Assembly: GCA_963513935.1 (NCBI GenBank)
Contig: OY740769.1
Location: 100,915,762-100,979,761 of the forward strand
From: Aphrophora alni
Lineage: Eukaryota > Arthropoda > Insecta > Hemiptera > Aphrophoridae
Reading direction: 5' to 3'
Length of the DNA: 64,000 nt
This document shows, in pieces, positions 23,786 to 35,000 of the stretch. The notes under the pieces were generated by a model, which worked only from the letters and a program-made list of their open reading frames with translations, had not been told where the DNA came from and did not search any database. The position numbers and the translations under genes are program-made. Numbering within the stretch: position 1 is the first letter of the stretch; the number at the start of each line of letters is the position of its first letter.

Positions 23786-24120
23786 TGACACTAATAGAAA
23801 CATCGCGTCGAAAAAAAAATCAAGAGTTAAACTTAAAGTTCAGGAAAATGTATTGAGTTTTTGGGAGAAACTCTCCGTTGTCAAGTCATAATAAGTTGTT
23901 GTATTGGCAAGTGCTGAAACCAGTATGGACCTATGGAATACAGTTCCGGCGTTGTACAAAAAGACAAATTCAAATACGATACAAACTTTTCAAAACAAGG
24001 TAAATAGTTGCATTGTTAATGGTACATTGTTTACAAGGAATGATAGAGATTGACAAGCATCTCTCAACAAGAGGATCATGAGATACAGAGACTATTGAAC
24101 ACTAATGCGGAATAACCATT
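23786..24120 (+). pseudogene. non-LTR retrotransposon (Jockey-like) reverse transcriptase, C-terminal remnant
   Basis: Across two frames the plus strand gives RNIASKKKSRVKLK, then FGRNSPLSSHNKLL, YWQVLKPVWTYGIQF, and after a break CIVNGTLFTRNDRD. This order (K-rich helix, LGR-x-SPLS-x-x-NKLLLY, LKPVWTYGIQLW, IVNAPWYVRND) is that of the thumb and post-thumb region of Jockey-clade reverse transcriptases. In the intact element the protein copies RNA into the nicked target. Here the polymerase active site lies upstream and is not present, at least one TGA interrupts the segment and frame changes occur near 23860 and 24000. No endonuclease, poly(A) or target duplication is visible, so the copy is an old internal fragment. 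It has no visible relation to its neighbours. Confidence 0.65.
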
Positions 24121-25285
24121 GGATTAAACTATTTGATAGATCGGAATTCATCTGGTCATACAATTTTTACATACCTTAAATGGTGTTAAATCTAAGAAAT
24201 GTAAATTAACTAGATGGATAGACTAACTCAGTTGTAATAATAATAATTTTTAAATAACTTCATCGTTAACAACTTTCAGAGGTTTTCCTATTCAAAACTT
24301 TAAAAAATCAATCGGTGAGCTTTACATTAAAAAATAACAAAAAAAAGTCGAATTCATCATAAGGGTCGAGAAAAACTTAAAAAATATATTTTATAGTTAA
24401 GTTATAATAATGAGGTTTACAGTTTGATTCTACCCAAACAGCGGAGATGCTAGGACCGATATTTTTATGAAATTGAAAAAAAAGACAAAACCATTGTCGA
24501 GGTCGTTTTGGTATTTTACAAATTACTAGTGAATAAATTTGATTTTATACGGTTTAAGGGATTAATTAGCTCAAATTTTATAGACTAGGACAGATTTTGA
24601 TATATTTGACTATTTAGGGTAGTGTCTATTTTTTTTCATTTTCACTTTTACATCGATTAATCTTGAGTCTGAATAGTGTAGAAGATACCGACGAATAATT
24701 TTTGTTTACTTAGGCTTTGGTTTTGAGTATGCAAGTATGAGATAATATATTTGAACAATTTTTTGATTAAACTTCCTTTATGTTGGCTAGACCAATCGCA
24801 AAACTGTTTTCTTACAATTTGAAAAGAATTTGTTACTTAATATACGAAGTAGAAAGTAAATTTGGCAATCGCAAAATAACTCGACCTTAGAGCCTCAGGA
24901 AATCTAAAATGCAATTATAAAAAAAGTGATTTTGTATCACTCATTTCTTCGAATATATCAAGGTGTGAGTTTAACTCCAGTCTTCTGCTCTCCTTATTTC
25001 TTATCGGACACTAAATTTGTCCAGAGCATTTACCTTTAGTTATCAATATTGTCGTAGTTGTTTGACCTCACTTTCATTACCGTAATATAAAAAAAAAAAA
25101 AAACCAACACGAGACATAATTATAAAAAGTGCTATAAATGGATATAAAACATGTGATAACAGAGACGATGATAAGATATGAACAAATGTTTGATAACACA
25201 AATAACTGAAAAAACTGCAACAGGAAATGTATGTAACAATAAAAAAATAAAGTGAATAAACGTCTCCCAGTCATATACGAAATCT
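24121..25285. other. unassigned AT-rich DNA
   Basis: No gene recognised. A few short words of families A and C appear (for example near 24590) but no ordered copy. Confidence 0.4.
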
Positions 25286-25289
25286 ATAA

Positions 25290-25800
25290 GTTGATTGTTG
25301 CCATCATGCTACTCACTCAGTCCCACAATACAAGGAGATCCTCATATAGGAAATGTTGAATTGTAATGCTCGCTTCGCTAGTATCAGTGTACTACCTCGA
25401 AGCTCCACTCACTACATTCTTTGCTTTCGTAACTATACGAATATCGCATTTTCTTAGGAGGTTATTTTACTTTTAGGACAATAACTTAGCTATTTGTCAT
25501 TGTGTAGAGGTAGGGTTGTTGCTCTTACATGGAAATTGAAATCGAAAATTTTTACCCATCTTAGTATTTAAAATTTTAGTAACAATATAAAACAGAACAA
25601 AGACTGCTTAAAATTTTCGCCATTTTGAGATTTTCAATTAGATTTTTCTTAATTTCAATAGGGTACTGTATAGTTTTGGGCCTGTCTAAAATCACTTTTT
25701 CTGAAGCCGTGAGACGTGGAGATCAGTCAAAAAACGAAGGTCGTTATTTTGGACGATTAGTAGGCTAAACTCACCATATATTGGGTAAATGTAAGTGTTC
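25290..25800 (+). repeat. dispersed repeat family B, copy
   Basis: TTGCCATCATGCTACTCACT, then ACAAGGAGATCCTCATATAGG, TGCTCGCTTCGCTAG, ACAATAACTTAGCTATTTGT, TTTCAATAGGGT and AAACGAAGGTCG appear in family order. The GGTAGATCAAG word is missing. Confidence 0.65.
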
Positions 25801-25839
25801 TTCCTACTCTCCTTAATACGAATTGCCTTTAGCGCGATA

Positions 25840-26110
25840 AACATTGCACAAACTTTCTTCCTCACTCATCTCCAAAATAAAATAAAAATCAATTAAAACT
25901 CCTCATTACCAAATATGCCAGTATGTGTTGTCGGTCAAAAAGTGAAAATGAACATTGGGCGCCATCTTTGAAAAAAAAATTAATAGGACCTAAACTTGTT
26001 TTGACAGTTCATATATTTTTAGAAAACCCTTCATACAAAGTATTACGAAAATATAAAACAAGCCACTTTTGACTGAAACAACCACAAACGTAAAATTAAT
26101 TGAATGTCAT
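25840..26110 (+). repeat. dispersed repeat family C, 5' part
   Basis: Head CATTGCACAAACTTTCTTCC at 25842, AAAATAAAATAAAAATCAAT, GTCGGTCAAAAAGTGAAAAT and GCGCCATCTTTGAAAA, in the same order as at 62950-63100. Confidence 0.6.
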
Positions 26111-26126
26111 TTTACCTCGGGCTATA

Positions 26127-27219
26127 CTGCCCACCTAAGCAAAAGTGCCGTAAGTCCAAAAATTGGATTTTGCGAAAACATTGTTTAAAGTTTACCACAT
26201 TGCTGTATTATTTCATATGACACTAATATATTTTTTTTTTACTCATTTGTTGGATGCATTTATGTAAAACACATGTGGGATGTTTTACTGTATGTCCTTA
26301 ATGTTTAATAGGTTAAAAAAATAGAAATAAAGAAAATACCGTACATACGGCACTTTTGCTTACTTAATGTGTTCAATAATTGTTTTTTAAGTGCCGTATG
26401 TCCATAGTCTTATATTACCGGTACCAATTAATTGACCATTAAAAAGGTGTTGTTTTAAACATCTCATTGAGATTATTTTTATGTTTAAAAGTATTAATTG
26501 CAATAATTTTCATTAACGCAATAATAAAAATTATTATTAAAGTAAACATACGGAAAAAATATTCCTTTATTTTAAATAAATGACACTACACAATTTTAAA
26601 AGTTCATCTGTTCATCTGAACCCGTCTTGGTGCTTTCAAGAGCTAAGTTAAATATAAGTTTTGAACGAGCTGACACAGTTTTACACTTTAGATTACTCAT
26701 GTTCCATAAAAAAACCAAAATACGTTAACTTTAAATACCTTAAATGTCCACTAAACAAACATATATCAACTGTAAATATATTTTCTCTTCATACTTAACA
26801 TGCACAGTAACTCAAAATAAACTGATTTGCAACCAAACATAACCTCGAAAATTCACTGACAACAAATAAACAGTGCAGTATGTTCACCAGCTGTTAAACA
26901 TCTACTAAGCAAGACTGCAGTTTGTACACCAACTGCTAAGCAAAACTGCCGTAAGTACAGAGGTCTAAGCATAAACGCAGTAACTCCAACGGAGTTACTG
27001 CACTTTTGATTAGAATTGTGTACTTGCGGCAGTCTTGCTTAGAAACATGGTACTTTATACTGGACATACTGCAATAGAAACCCTAATATCTCATTATGTG
27101 TTGGAGATACGGCAATTTTGACTAGTCCATTGGATTCCCCGTGGTCAAAAATGTAGGAAACCATATCTACCTCAAAATTGACATTTTTGGACTTACGGCA
27201 CTTTTGCTTAGGTGGGCAG
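26127..27219. mobile_element. 1.1-kb inverted-repeat DNA transposon (non-autonomous)
   Basis: Perfect terminal inverted repeats CTGCCCACCTAAGCAAAAGT (and on through GCCGTAAGTCCAAAAAT) lie at both ends and are flanked by TATA (26123-26126 and 27220-27223), which fits TA or TATA target duplication of the Tc1/mariner type. Variants of the terminal word (AAGCAAAACTGCCGTAAGTA and its inverse) recur inside near 26340-26400 and 26930-27055. No transposase reading frame is present. Confidence 0.85.
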
Positions 27220-27224
27220 TATAC

Positions 27225-27620
27225 ACAACATGAAAAATTAAAACGACATAACTTTTTAAATTCGTAAATATAAAAAAATCGTTTACTGCAGTACCACGAG
27301 GGTTGCAACCCCTCTGTACGTACCAGCTTTAATTAATTTTACATCGTATTCAATTTCACCCTTTTTCTAAGCTCTGGAATTGTGTCCCTTTATTGGGTAC
27401 GCAGACATATTCAACCTGATCCTGTATACATCGCACCCTAGGGAGGGGTTGTCTGAAGTATGATTATTCCGTCTCTACTTTTCATTAAGCATATTTTTCA
27501 TTTCACATTAAATTTTAAAACGAACAACAATGTTTTACTTACACAATATACGCAGTGATGGTTGGTAATCGTCAAATTTCTACTTTTGTTTTTTGAGTGA
27601 TATTCAAATTTCATGTCCGT
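27225..27620. other. unassigned DNA
   Basis: No gene or repeat recognised between the inverted-repeat element and the family B fragment. Confidence 0.4.
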
Positions 27621-27624
27621 AGGG

Positions 27625-27905
27625 AAGAGAAAAGGTAATTTTCGGCTTCCCGTCTCCCCATAGTCTGTACGAAACCACGATAGCGGTCACATAAATTAAG
27701 ATAGGAATATGAAATTTTGTATAAGGGACTAGTGAATTTCAGAAAAAATGAATTTATAACCTCAAAATGGTGGCCATTTTAAACTATTTTTTGCTCGTAT
27801 CTCGTACGTGTTATTCAGTTTATAACACAGTAATTTATATACAAATTTGCAGATTTCAATTCTGATATAATGGTATCAATCCCACCTCTCTACGATGGCG
27901 AAAAG
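27625..27905 (-). repeat. dispersed repeat family B, inverted fragment
   Basis: Minus strand gives ACATTATATCAGAATTGAAA..., then GAGATACGAGCAAAAAATAG, AAAATGGCCACCATTTTGAG and GACCGCTATCGTGGTTTCG, the distal half of family B. The transposase remnant begins at its left junction. Confidence 0.6.
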
Positions 27906-28720
27906 ATACAATTTTTAAAAACAAGCTTTTCGGGTTCAATCTTGTGGAAGACCCGAGATGCGAGTGCGGAGAACTCCAGACAGCCGAAAATCTGGTGCTT
28001 TCCTGCCCCGAGAATGTCTACATCACAACGGAACACGAGGAACATTAAATGGTAATGGATTACATCCTTTTCATATTCACAAAGTTCAACACCTCCAGCC
28101 TGGTGACTACGCCAGACGGCTGCAGTTTTGTCAATGGGTTAATAGGAATAAACACTTAATTCCATTTAAACTATTTTCGACCGGAATAAAGAACAAACGG
28201 AATGTCCATCGATGGTCTGAAGAAAATCCACATGCTGCAGTGGAAACAAATTTAAGTGAATGTATGGTGTGGTATGATAGGTGACCAATTAATCGGTCCT
28301 TTCATACCACATCATCGTGTAACAGGGAGAAATCTGGAATTTTTACGTAAAGAATTTATAATATTGCTGAAAAATATCCCATTAACAAAAGGAATTGAAA
28401 TGTATTATCAACGTGATGGAGTTCCTATACATTTCACTAATGAAGTAAGGCAATGGCTTGACGAAAAGTTTGCTGGTAAATGGATAGGAATTGGAGGACC
28501 ACCTAGATCCCTAGACCTCACTCCGCTATATTGTTGTTTGTGGGGATGGATGTAAAATGAGGTTTACAAGCAAAATATAGACACACGCGATGAACTTATT
28601 GCTCGCATTCTCAATGCTACAACTACATTCAGGGAACACAATTAGGTAGTCTGTTAGATATAGAAGCGGCAAATGGATGAGCGTCAACAAGTTTCATCGA
28701 CAACATTATTTTATTTTCAA
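27905..28720 (+). pseudogene. Tc1/mariner-superfamily transposase, broken, first catalytic block deleted
   Basis: Blocks in order: TLNGNGLHPFHIHKVQHLQP, GDYARRLQFCQWVNRN, IKNKRNVHRWSEENPHAAVE, WCGMIGDQLIGPFI, IEMYYQRDGVPIHFTNEV, RQWLDEKFAGKWIGIGGPPR and SLDLTPLYCCLWGW. This is the insect transposase group with FxQDGAPxH and PPRSPDLTPLDFxLWG signatures. The second (QRDG) and third (LDL) catalytic aspartates are still there. The first block (family form FTDEA) is missing: the sequence jumps from KLFS to TGIKNKRN. A frameshift lies near 28255, where SECMVW and NVWCGM overlap in two frames, and stops follow WGWM. The C-terminal VYKQNIDTRDELIARILNAT continues in the next frame up to about 28640. 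The enzyme would cut at element ends and insert at TA, but this copy is inactive. No terminal repeats are recognised. Confidence 0.85.
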
Positions 28721-29275
28721 AGGATTTACTAAGTTCACACTTACGTAGGGGATATCTTGAGTTTTGTTTGGTGTTATTATAAAGTCGTCTGTCTGAATTG
28801 AATAGGACAGTCGCCCCACTTTTTTAGAATATTTAGATTAAATTACATAATCATATTGCGGTGTGAAACGATGGATTGGTTGAAATACACATAATACTGC
28901 GAACTGTAACACTACTTCAGTTCCGGGTAGGTGGTGATACCTTAGAGTCTACCTAATTTAAAAAAAAGTGCATAGACACCGTTACGAGCTTAGCGAGTTG
29001 AGGTTTCCCCACATAAATGTAGTTTCGAGGCCCGCTAGGGTAAGACAAGATGGAAGGGTCTTGTAGCGGCTCTATGAACCAAAAGAAATGAAGAGAATAG
29101 GTAAGGGTAGGGCTTAAAAATAAAGATTGATCATATCAAAATCGGGCGAAGCGATTTAGTAAAATGGGAAAATTCGTGACCCAATCTATTTGCCAAGTTT
29201 CGGATAAAAGAAGATTACGATTCACAAGTAAACTGGATAAATATATAAATAAATATTGTGCTTGACTTGTGAGAT
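28721..29275. other. unassigned DNA
   Basis: No gene recognised. The end (29255-29290, GTGCTTGACTTGTGAGATAA) is the sequence that also flanks the P1 terminus pairs at 22.2 and 63.2 kb. Confidence 0.4.
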
Positions 29276-29279
29276 AATA

Positions 29280-29530
29280 TTAGATAGTTAAAACCCAGGT
29301 ACGCGTTGTGACAGTGGGCCTACTGCATCGTTGTATTATATGTTTAAAGAACTTGTGTGTCTGTATGTGTCGTGTGTTCGTGATTTGCGAATTTTTTTAA
29401 ACTAAGACAACGGGAAACCCAGCATAAAACACTTTTAATGGCTGAATAGCCGAAACGGCCGTAGGGATATAACTACGAATATAGACTATTGTGACGGTAA
29501 GTCTCATTAATATATCAATTATTAATCAGT
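29280..29530 (+). repeat. Penelope-type terminus, separate family
   Basis: Carries the hairpin GGCT-GAAT-AGCC (29440-29451) followed directly by GAAACGGCC, the hairpin-plus-GAAAC layout of the other termini. It replaces the expected P1 sequence directly after the shared flank AGATAATATTAGATAG. Confidence 0.4.
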
Positions 29531-29561
29531 AGTCGGAATGACGAAAACAAATATGTATGGA

Positions 29562-29625
29562 CAAAAATAACATTTACTTAAACACGTTTCAACGACAAAG
29601 TCACCATCCTCAAAAAGTCGCCATC
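29562..29625 (-). repeat. Penelope-type terminus P1, half copy
   Basis: Minus strand reads TTGAGGATGGTGACTTTGTC and GTTGAAACGTGTTTAAGTAA, the P1 core. A short extra copy of GGATGGCGAC follows, then the inverted-repeat element at 29626 cuts it off. Confidence 0.6.
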
Positions 29626-30254
29626 CTGTGAGTCAAAAGTATGGATACACCCTGTTGAATTTTAAATGGATAAAGATAGAAAAATGAAAGTCAGGACACC
29701 TTTCTAGTAAATAAAAGTGAACGTTTTAGTCACTATTACAACTTTGCCCATTTCCTCAAAATGGGATTTTTGGGGGGCAGCTCAAATTTTTTTAATGTAA
29801 AGACCCATTAAGTGACACCTCATTTAAAAGTCCTTGATTAAAGAAGAAGAACCGTGGAAACCAGAGTTTTCTATCTCAACCCAGTACAAAAAACCCAGAA
29901 AAGTGGTTGTCTATTGGGGTTATTTACCACCTGAATGTGGATGTTCATATTTTGCCTCAATGACGTTTTACTTAATTTCAATGAGCTGCCATTTTGTACT
30001 GGGTTGAGATAGAAAGCTCTGGTTTCCACTGTTCTTCTTTAATCATGGACTTTAAAATGAGGTGTCACTTAATGGGTCTTTACATTTAAAAAATTTTGAT
30101 CTGCCCCAAAAAATCCCATTTTGGGGAAATGGGCAAAGTTGTAATAGTGACTAAAAAGTTCACTTTAATTTCCTAGAAAGGTGTTCCGAGTTTCATTTTT
30201 CTATCTTTATCCATTTAAAATTTAACAGGGTGTATCCATACTTTTGACTCACAG
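29626..30254. mobile_element. 0.63-kb transposon with about 265-bp terminal inverted repeats
   Basis: Arms 29626-29890 and 29993-30254 are inverted copies beginning CTGTGAGTCAAAAGTATGGA and including ATACACCCTGTT, AAAGACCCATTAAGTGACAC and CTCAACCCAGTACAAA. The core of about 100 bp is non-coding. It resembles non-autonomous Tc1/mariner-type elements; a clear target duplication is not visible at the left edge, which joins a P1 terminus. Confidence 0.85.
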
Positions 30255-30690
30255 TGAATATATAAACACTTGATTTATTGACAAAATTGTGTTTAGGCAT
30301 AAAACGAGCAGTAGTAAAAATAAAATATTCTTTAAATGGTAAATTAAATTTTCCAAAGTCTCCTACAGAAAGTGTTACCTGACCGAAAGTTATTATCTGA
30401 CCAGAATATACACAACGTCCATGGTCAACTTAGTTTAATGTTTTCATGCAGGCTACAAAATAAAAACTATAACGAATTTTATTAATTGGAGTTATAACAC
30501 TAATTATTATATAACTATTATTAATATATAATATAAGTAATTATTATTATAAGAATTAGTTATAATTATTATTTAAACACTCTGAATTATACATATAATT
30601 GCACATATGTATATTCTACATAGATGATGGCTACAGACATAATATTTACTAATTTTTGAAAATATTTCTCTGATTACTAAGATTTATTTA
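30255..30690. other. AT-rich DNA with palindromic ATTATT/AATAAT runs
   Basis: No gene. Between about 30480 and 30590 the sequence is almost only A and T with repeated TAATTATTAT and its inverse, able to fold on itself. Confidence 0.5.
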
Positions 30691-30698
30691 CATACAAA

Positions 30699-30838
30699 AA
30701 TTATACAAATAAAACACACACAAATTCTTTTGTTAAAATTCTACAATTTATTGGTCTAGCCAATAAGGTTAATTTAAGGCTAGACCAATAAATTGTAGAA
30801 TTTAACAAAAGAATTTGTATTGTTTTATTTGTATAACA
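30699..30838. repeat. 140-bp near-perfect inverted repeat (long hairpin)
   Basis: Arms of about 62 bp (TTATACAAATAAAACA..., CAAATTCTTTTGTTAAAATT, CTACAATTTATTGGTCTAGC and their inverse) with a spacer of about 16 bp (AATAAGGTTAATTTAA). The few mismatches sit near the outer end. Confidence 0.9.
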
Positions 30839-30985
30839 TCATATACCGTTGGTCATCACTATAAACAATACAAAAATTAATTTACAGCTCTTTCAATTGG
30901 GTCACCACATCTAACTACATAATATCTAGTGCTTACAATAAGACATAACCTCATTAACATCACCACAGAATGTGACACTTTCGCA

Positions 30986-31039
30986 CACGTGTCCAGCGAG
31001 ACGTGACGTCATCGCGGTTCCCACGTGTCGCATCAGCTG
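30986..31039. promoter_or_regulatory. cluster of E-box, CRE and E-box sites
   Basis: CACGTG at 30986-30991, full CRE TGACGTCA at 31004-31011, CACGTG at 31022-31027 and CAGCTG at 31034-31039. The first three start exactly 18 bp apart. The surrounding 90 bp is less AT-rich than the rest and belongs to none of the repeat families. CACGTG is bound by bHLH factors, TGACGTCA by CREB/ATF factors. No gene start could be tied to it. Confidence 0.4.
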
Positions 31040-31054
31040 TTATCAAGTTCAACG

Positions 31055-32076
31055 ATAGATGATTATGATAAGACTTGTAGATCTGTCAGTGTAACAAAGG
31101 CCAGAATTTAGGTCGGGTATATTTCTGTATTAGTAGAGAAAAATTAGTCCAAAAAATTGATGAGACGTGATGTAACTGAGAAGTTTATTTATTTTTTTTT
31201 TTCTATTTGTACATGCGACTTATTGAGAAACTGAAAAAAAAATAGCAAAATTGGACTGGAGCTTCGCTAGAAAAGTGTATTTTTGATGCATGTTGAGTAC
31301 ATCGCTACCCTATTTTTTAAATATCTCCGGCTCTATAAGTCATGGAAAAAAAAATTAAAATACTTACAAATGAAGGGACTATCGAAATGTGGGTTACATT
31401 AGTACACACAAAATTCAAATTTCTAGATTTAATTTTTTTTTCACTAATAATGCAACAAATGGGGTAAGAATCGACAGATCTTCACGAAAATTGGAAAAAT
31501 TGTGTGTCTGTACACTAGAAATAAGTGGTCAAATTTGCAAAACAAAATTTATTTTTACGGCCACAGTTGGCCATTTTCGAAAATAAGGAGGCAGTATATT
31601 GTATACTGAGATTACGTAAGGACCATTATGAGTGTCCGTCAACATATTTTTTAATAATGTTTGGTTTTGTGTGTGAAGAAGTAGGTACAATGATTGTGTA
31701 CGGATTATTGTATTAGGCAAAGTAGTCTACCTTGTAAGACTAAAAATGTTGTTTCTATAACTAATACCCAGATTACGTCAACGTTCAGCCTTGTTTATCA
31801 GTTGACCTTGAAAAATACAACGGTATCTCAACCTAATCACATGATAATGTGTAGATATAGTCGTTTAGGAATGTAGTTTAGAAATGAAAACGTAAACTGT
31901 TAGCAAGAGATTGTATTTTAATTTTAGAAAATATATAATCAAAACTTGCTGCTCAACAAACCATTCTCGTGGTAGGTCCTTAATTCCTAAACAAGTCCTG
32001 TCAGAAGTTGCGGAAATCTACCGGTTCCATTAACATTATATCTGCAACATGTGACGGTGTAACTCATCCCGACATG
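31055..32076. other. unassigned DNA before the large satellite
   Basis: Short overlapping frames at 31389-31876 on both strands show no motif. No repeat recognised. Confidence 0.4.
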
Positions 32077-35000
32077 TCTAGTCAATGATCGGTGACAGTA
32101 TATTTACAATAAGATGATACACCTGTTGGAACTATTGTGGTTATCTCCTTGATGTAAGATGGTATAGTCAATGATTGGAGACAGCATAAGTACAATAAGA
32201 TGATACACCTGTTGGAACTATGGTTATTTCCTTGATGTAAGATTGTCTAGTCAATGATTGGAGACAGTATATATGTACAATAAGATGATACACCTGGTGG
32301 AACTATTGTGGTTATTTCCTTGATGTAAGATTGTCTAGTCAATGATCGGTGACAGTATATTTACAATAAGATGATACACCTGTGGGAACTATTGTGGTTA
32401 TCTCCTTGATGTAAGATTGTCTAGTCAATGATCGGTGACAGTATATGTACAATAAGATGATACACCTGGTGGAACTATTGTGGTTATCACCTTGATGTAA
32501 GATTGTCTAATCAATGATCGGTGACAGTATATGTACAATAAGATGATACACCTGGTGGAACTATTGTGGTTATCACCTTGATGTAAGATTGTCTAATCAA
32601 TGATCGGTGACAGTATATTTACAATAAGATGATACACCTGGTGGAACTATTGTGGTTATCACCTTGATGTAAGATTGTCTAATCAATGATCGGTGACAGT
32701 ATATGTACAATAAGATGATACACCTGGTGGAACTATTGTGGTTATCACCTTGATGTAAGATTGTCTAGTCAATGATTGGAGACAGTATATTTACAATAAG
32801 ATGATACACCTGGTGGAACTATTGTGGTTATCACCTTGATGTAAGATTGTCTAGTCAATGATTGGAGACAGTATATATGTACAATAAGATGATACACCTG
32901 GTGGAACTATTGTGGTTATCACCTTGATGTAAGATTGTCTAGTCAATGATTGGAGACAGTATATTTACAATAAGATGATACACCTGGTGGAACTATTGTG
33001 GTTATCACCTTGATGTAAGATTGTCTAGTCAATGATTGGAGACAGTATATATGTACAATAAGATGATACACCTGGTGGAACTATTGTGGTTATCACCTTG
33101 ATGTAAGATTGTCTAATCAATGATCGGTGACAGTATATTTACAATAAGATGATACACCTGTTGGAACTATTGTGGTTATCTCCTTGATGTAAGATGGTAT
33201 AGTCAATGATTGGAGACAGCATAAGTACAATAAGATGATACACCTGTTGGAACTATGGTTATTTCCTTGATGTAAGATTGTCTAGTCAATGATTGGAGAC
33301 AGTATATATGTACAATAAGATGATACACCTATTGAAACTATTGTGGTTATCTCCTTGATGTAAGATTGTCTAGTCAATGATCAGTGACAGTATATGTACA
33401 ATAAGATGATACACCTGGTGGAACTATGGTTATCTCCTTGATGTAAGATTGTCTAGTCAATGATCAGTGACAGTATATGTACAATAAGATGATACACCTG
33501 GTGGAACTATGGTTATCACCTTGATGTAAGATTATCTAGTAAATGATCGGAGACAGTATGTGCACAATAAGACAATACACCTGTTGGAACTATGCTTATC
33601 TCTTTGATGTAAGATTGTATAGTCAATGATTGGAGACAGTATATGTACAATAAGATGATACACCTGGTGGAACTATTGTGGTCATCTCCTTGAGGTAAGA
33701 TTGTCTAATCAATGATCGGTGACAGTATATGTACAATAAGATGATACACCTGGTAGAACTATTGTGGTTATCTCCTTGATGTAAGATTGTCTAGTCAATG
33801 ATCGGTGACAGTATATGTACAATAAGATGATACACCTGGTGGAACTATTGTGGTTATCACCTTGAGGTAAGATTGTCTAGTCAATGATCGGTGACAGTAT
33901 ATGTACAATAAGATGATACACCTGGTAGAACTATTGTGGTTATCACCTTGATGTAAGATTGTCTAGTCAATGATCGGTGACAGTATATGTACAATAAGAT
34001 GATACACCTGGTAGAACTATTGTGGTTATCACCTTGATGTAAGATTGTCTAGTCAATGATCGGTGACAGTATATGTACAATAAGATGATACACCTGGTAG
34101 AACTATTGTGGTTATCTCCTTGATGTAAGATTGTCTAGTCAATGATCGGTGACAGTATATGTACAATAAGATGATACACCTGGTAGAACTATTGTGGTTA
34201 TCTCCTTGATGTAAGATTGTCTAGTCAATGATCGGTGACAGTATATGTACAATAAGATGATACACCTGGTAGAACTATTGTGGTTATCACCTTGATGTAA
34301 GATTGTCTAGTCAATGATCGGTGACAGTATATGTACAATAAGATGATACACCTGGTGGAACTATTGTGGTTATCTCCTTGAGGTAAGATTGTCTAATCAA
34401 TGATCGGTGACAGTATATGTACAATAAGATGATACACCTGGTAGAACTATTGTGGTTATCACCTTGATGTAAGATTGTCTAGTCAATGATCGGTGAGAGT
34501 ATATGTACAATAAGATGATACACCTGTGGGAACTATTGTGGTTATCACCTTGATGTAAGATTGTCTAGTCAATGATCGGTGACAGTATATGTACAATAAG
34601 ATGATACACCTGGTAGAACTATTGTGGTTATCACCTTGATGTAAGATTGTCTAGTCAATGATCGGTGACAGTATATGTACAATAAGATGATACACCTGGT
34701 GGAACTATTGTGGTTATCTCCTTGAGGTAAGATTGTCTAATCAATGATCGGTGACAGTATATGTACAATAAGATGATACACCTGGTAGAACTATTGTGGT
34801 TATCACCTTGATGTAAGATTGTCTAGTCAATGATCGGTGACAGTATATGTACAATAAGATGATACACCTGGTGGAACTATTGTGGTTATCTCCTTGAGGT
34901 AAGATTGTCTAATCAATGATCGGTGACAGTATATGTACAATAAGATGATACACCTGGTGGAACTATTGTGGTTATCTCCTTGAGGTAAGATTGTCTAATC

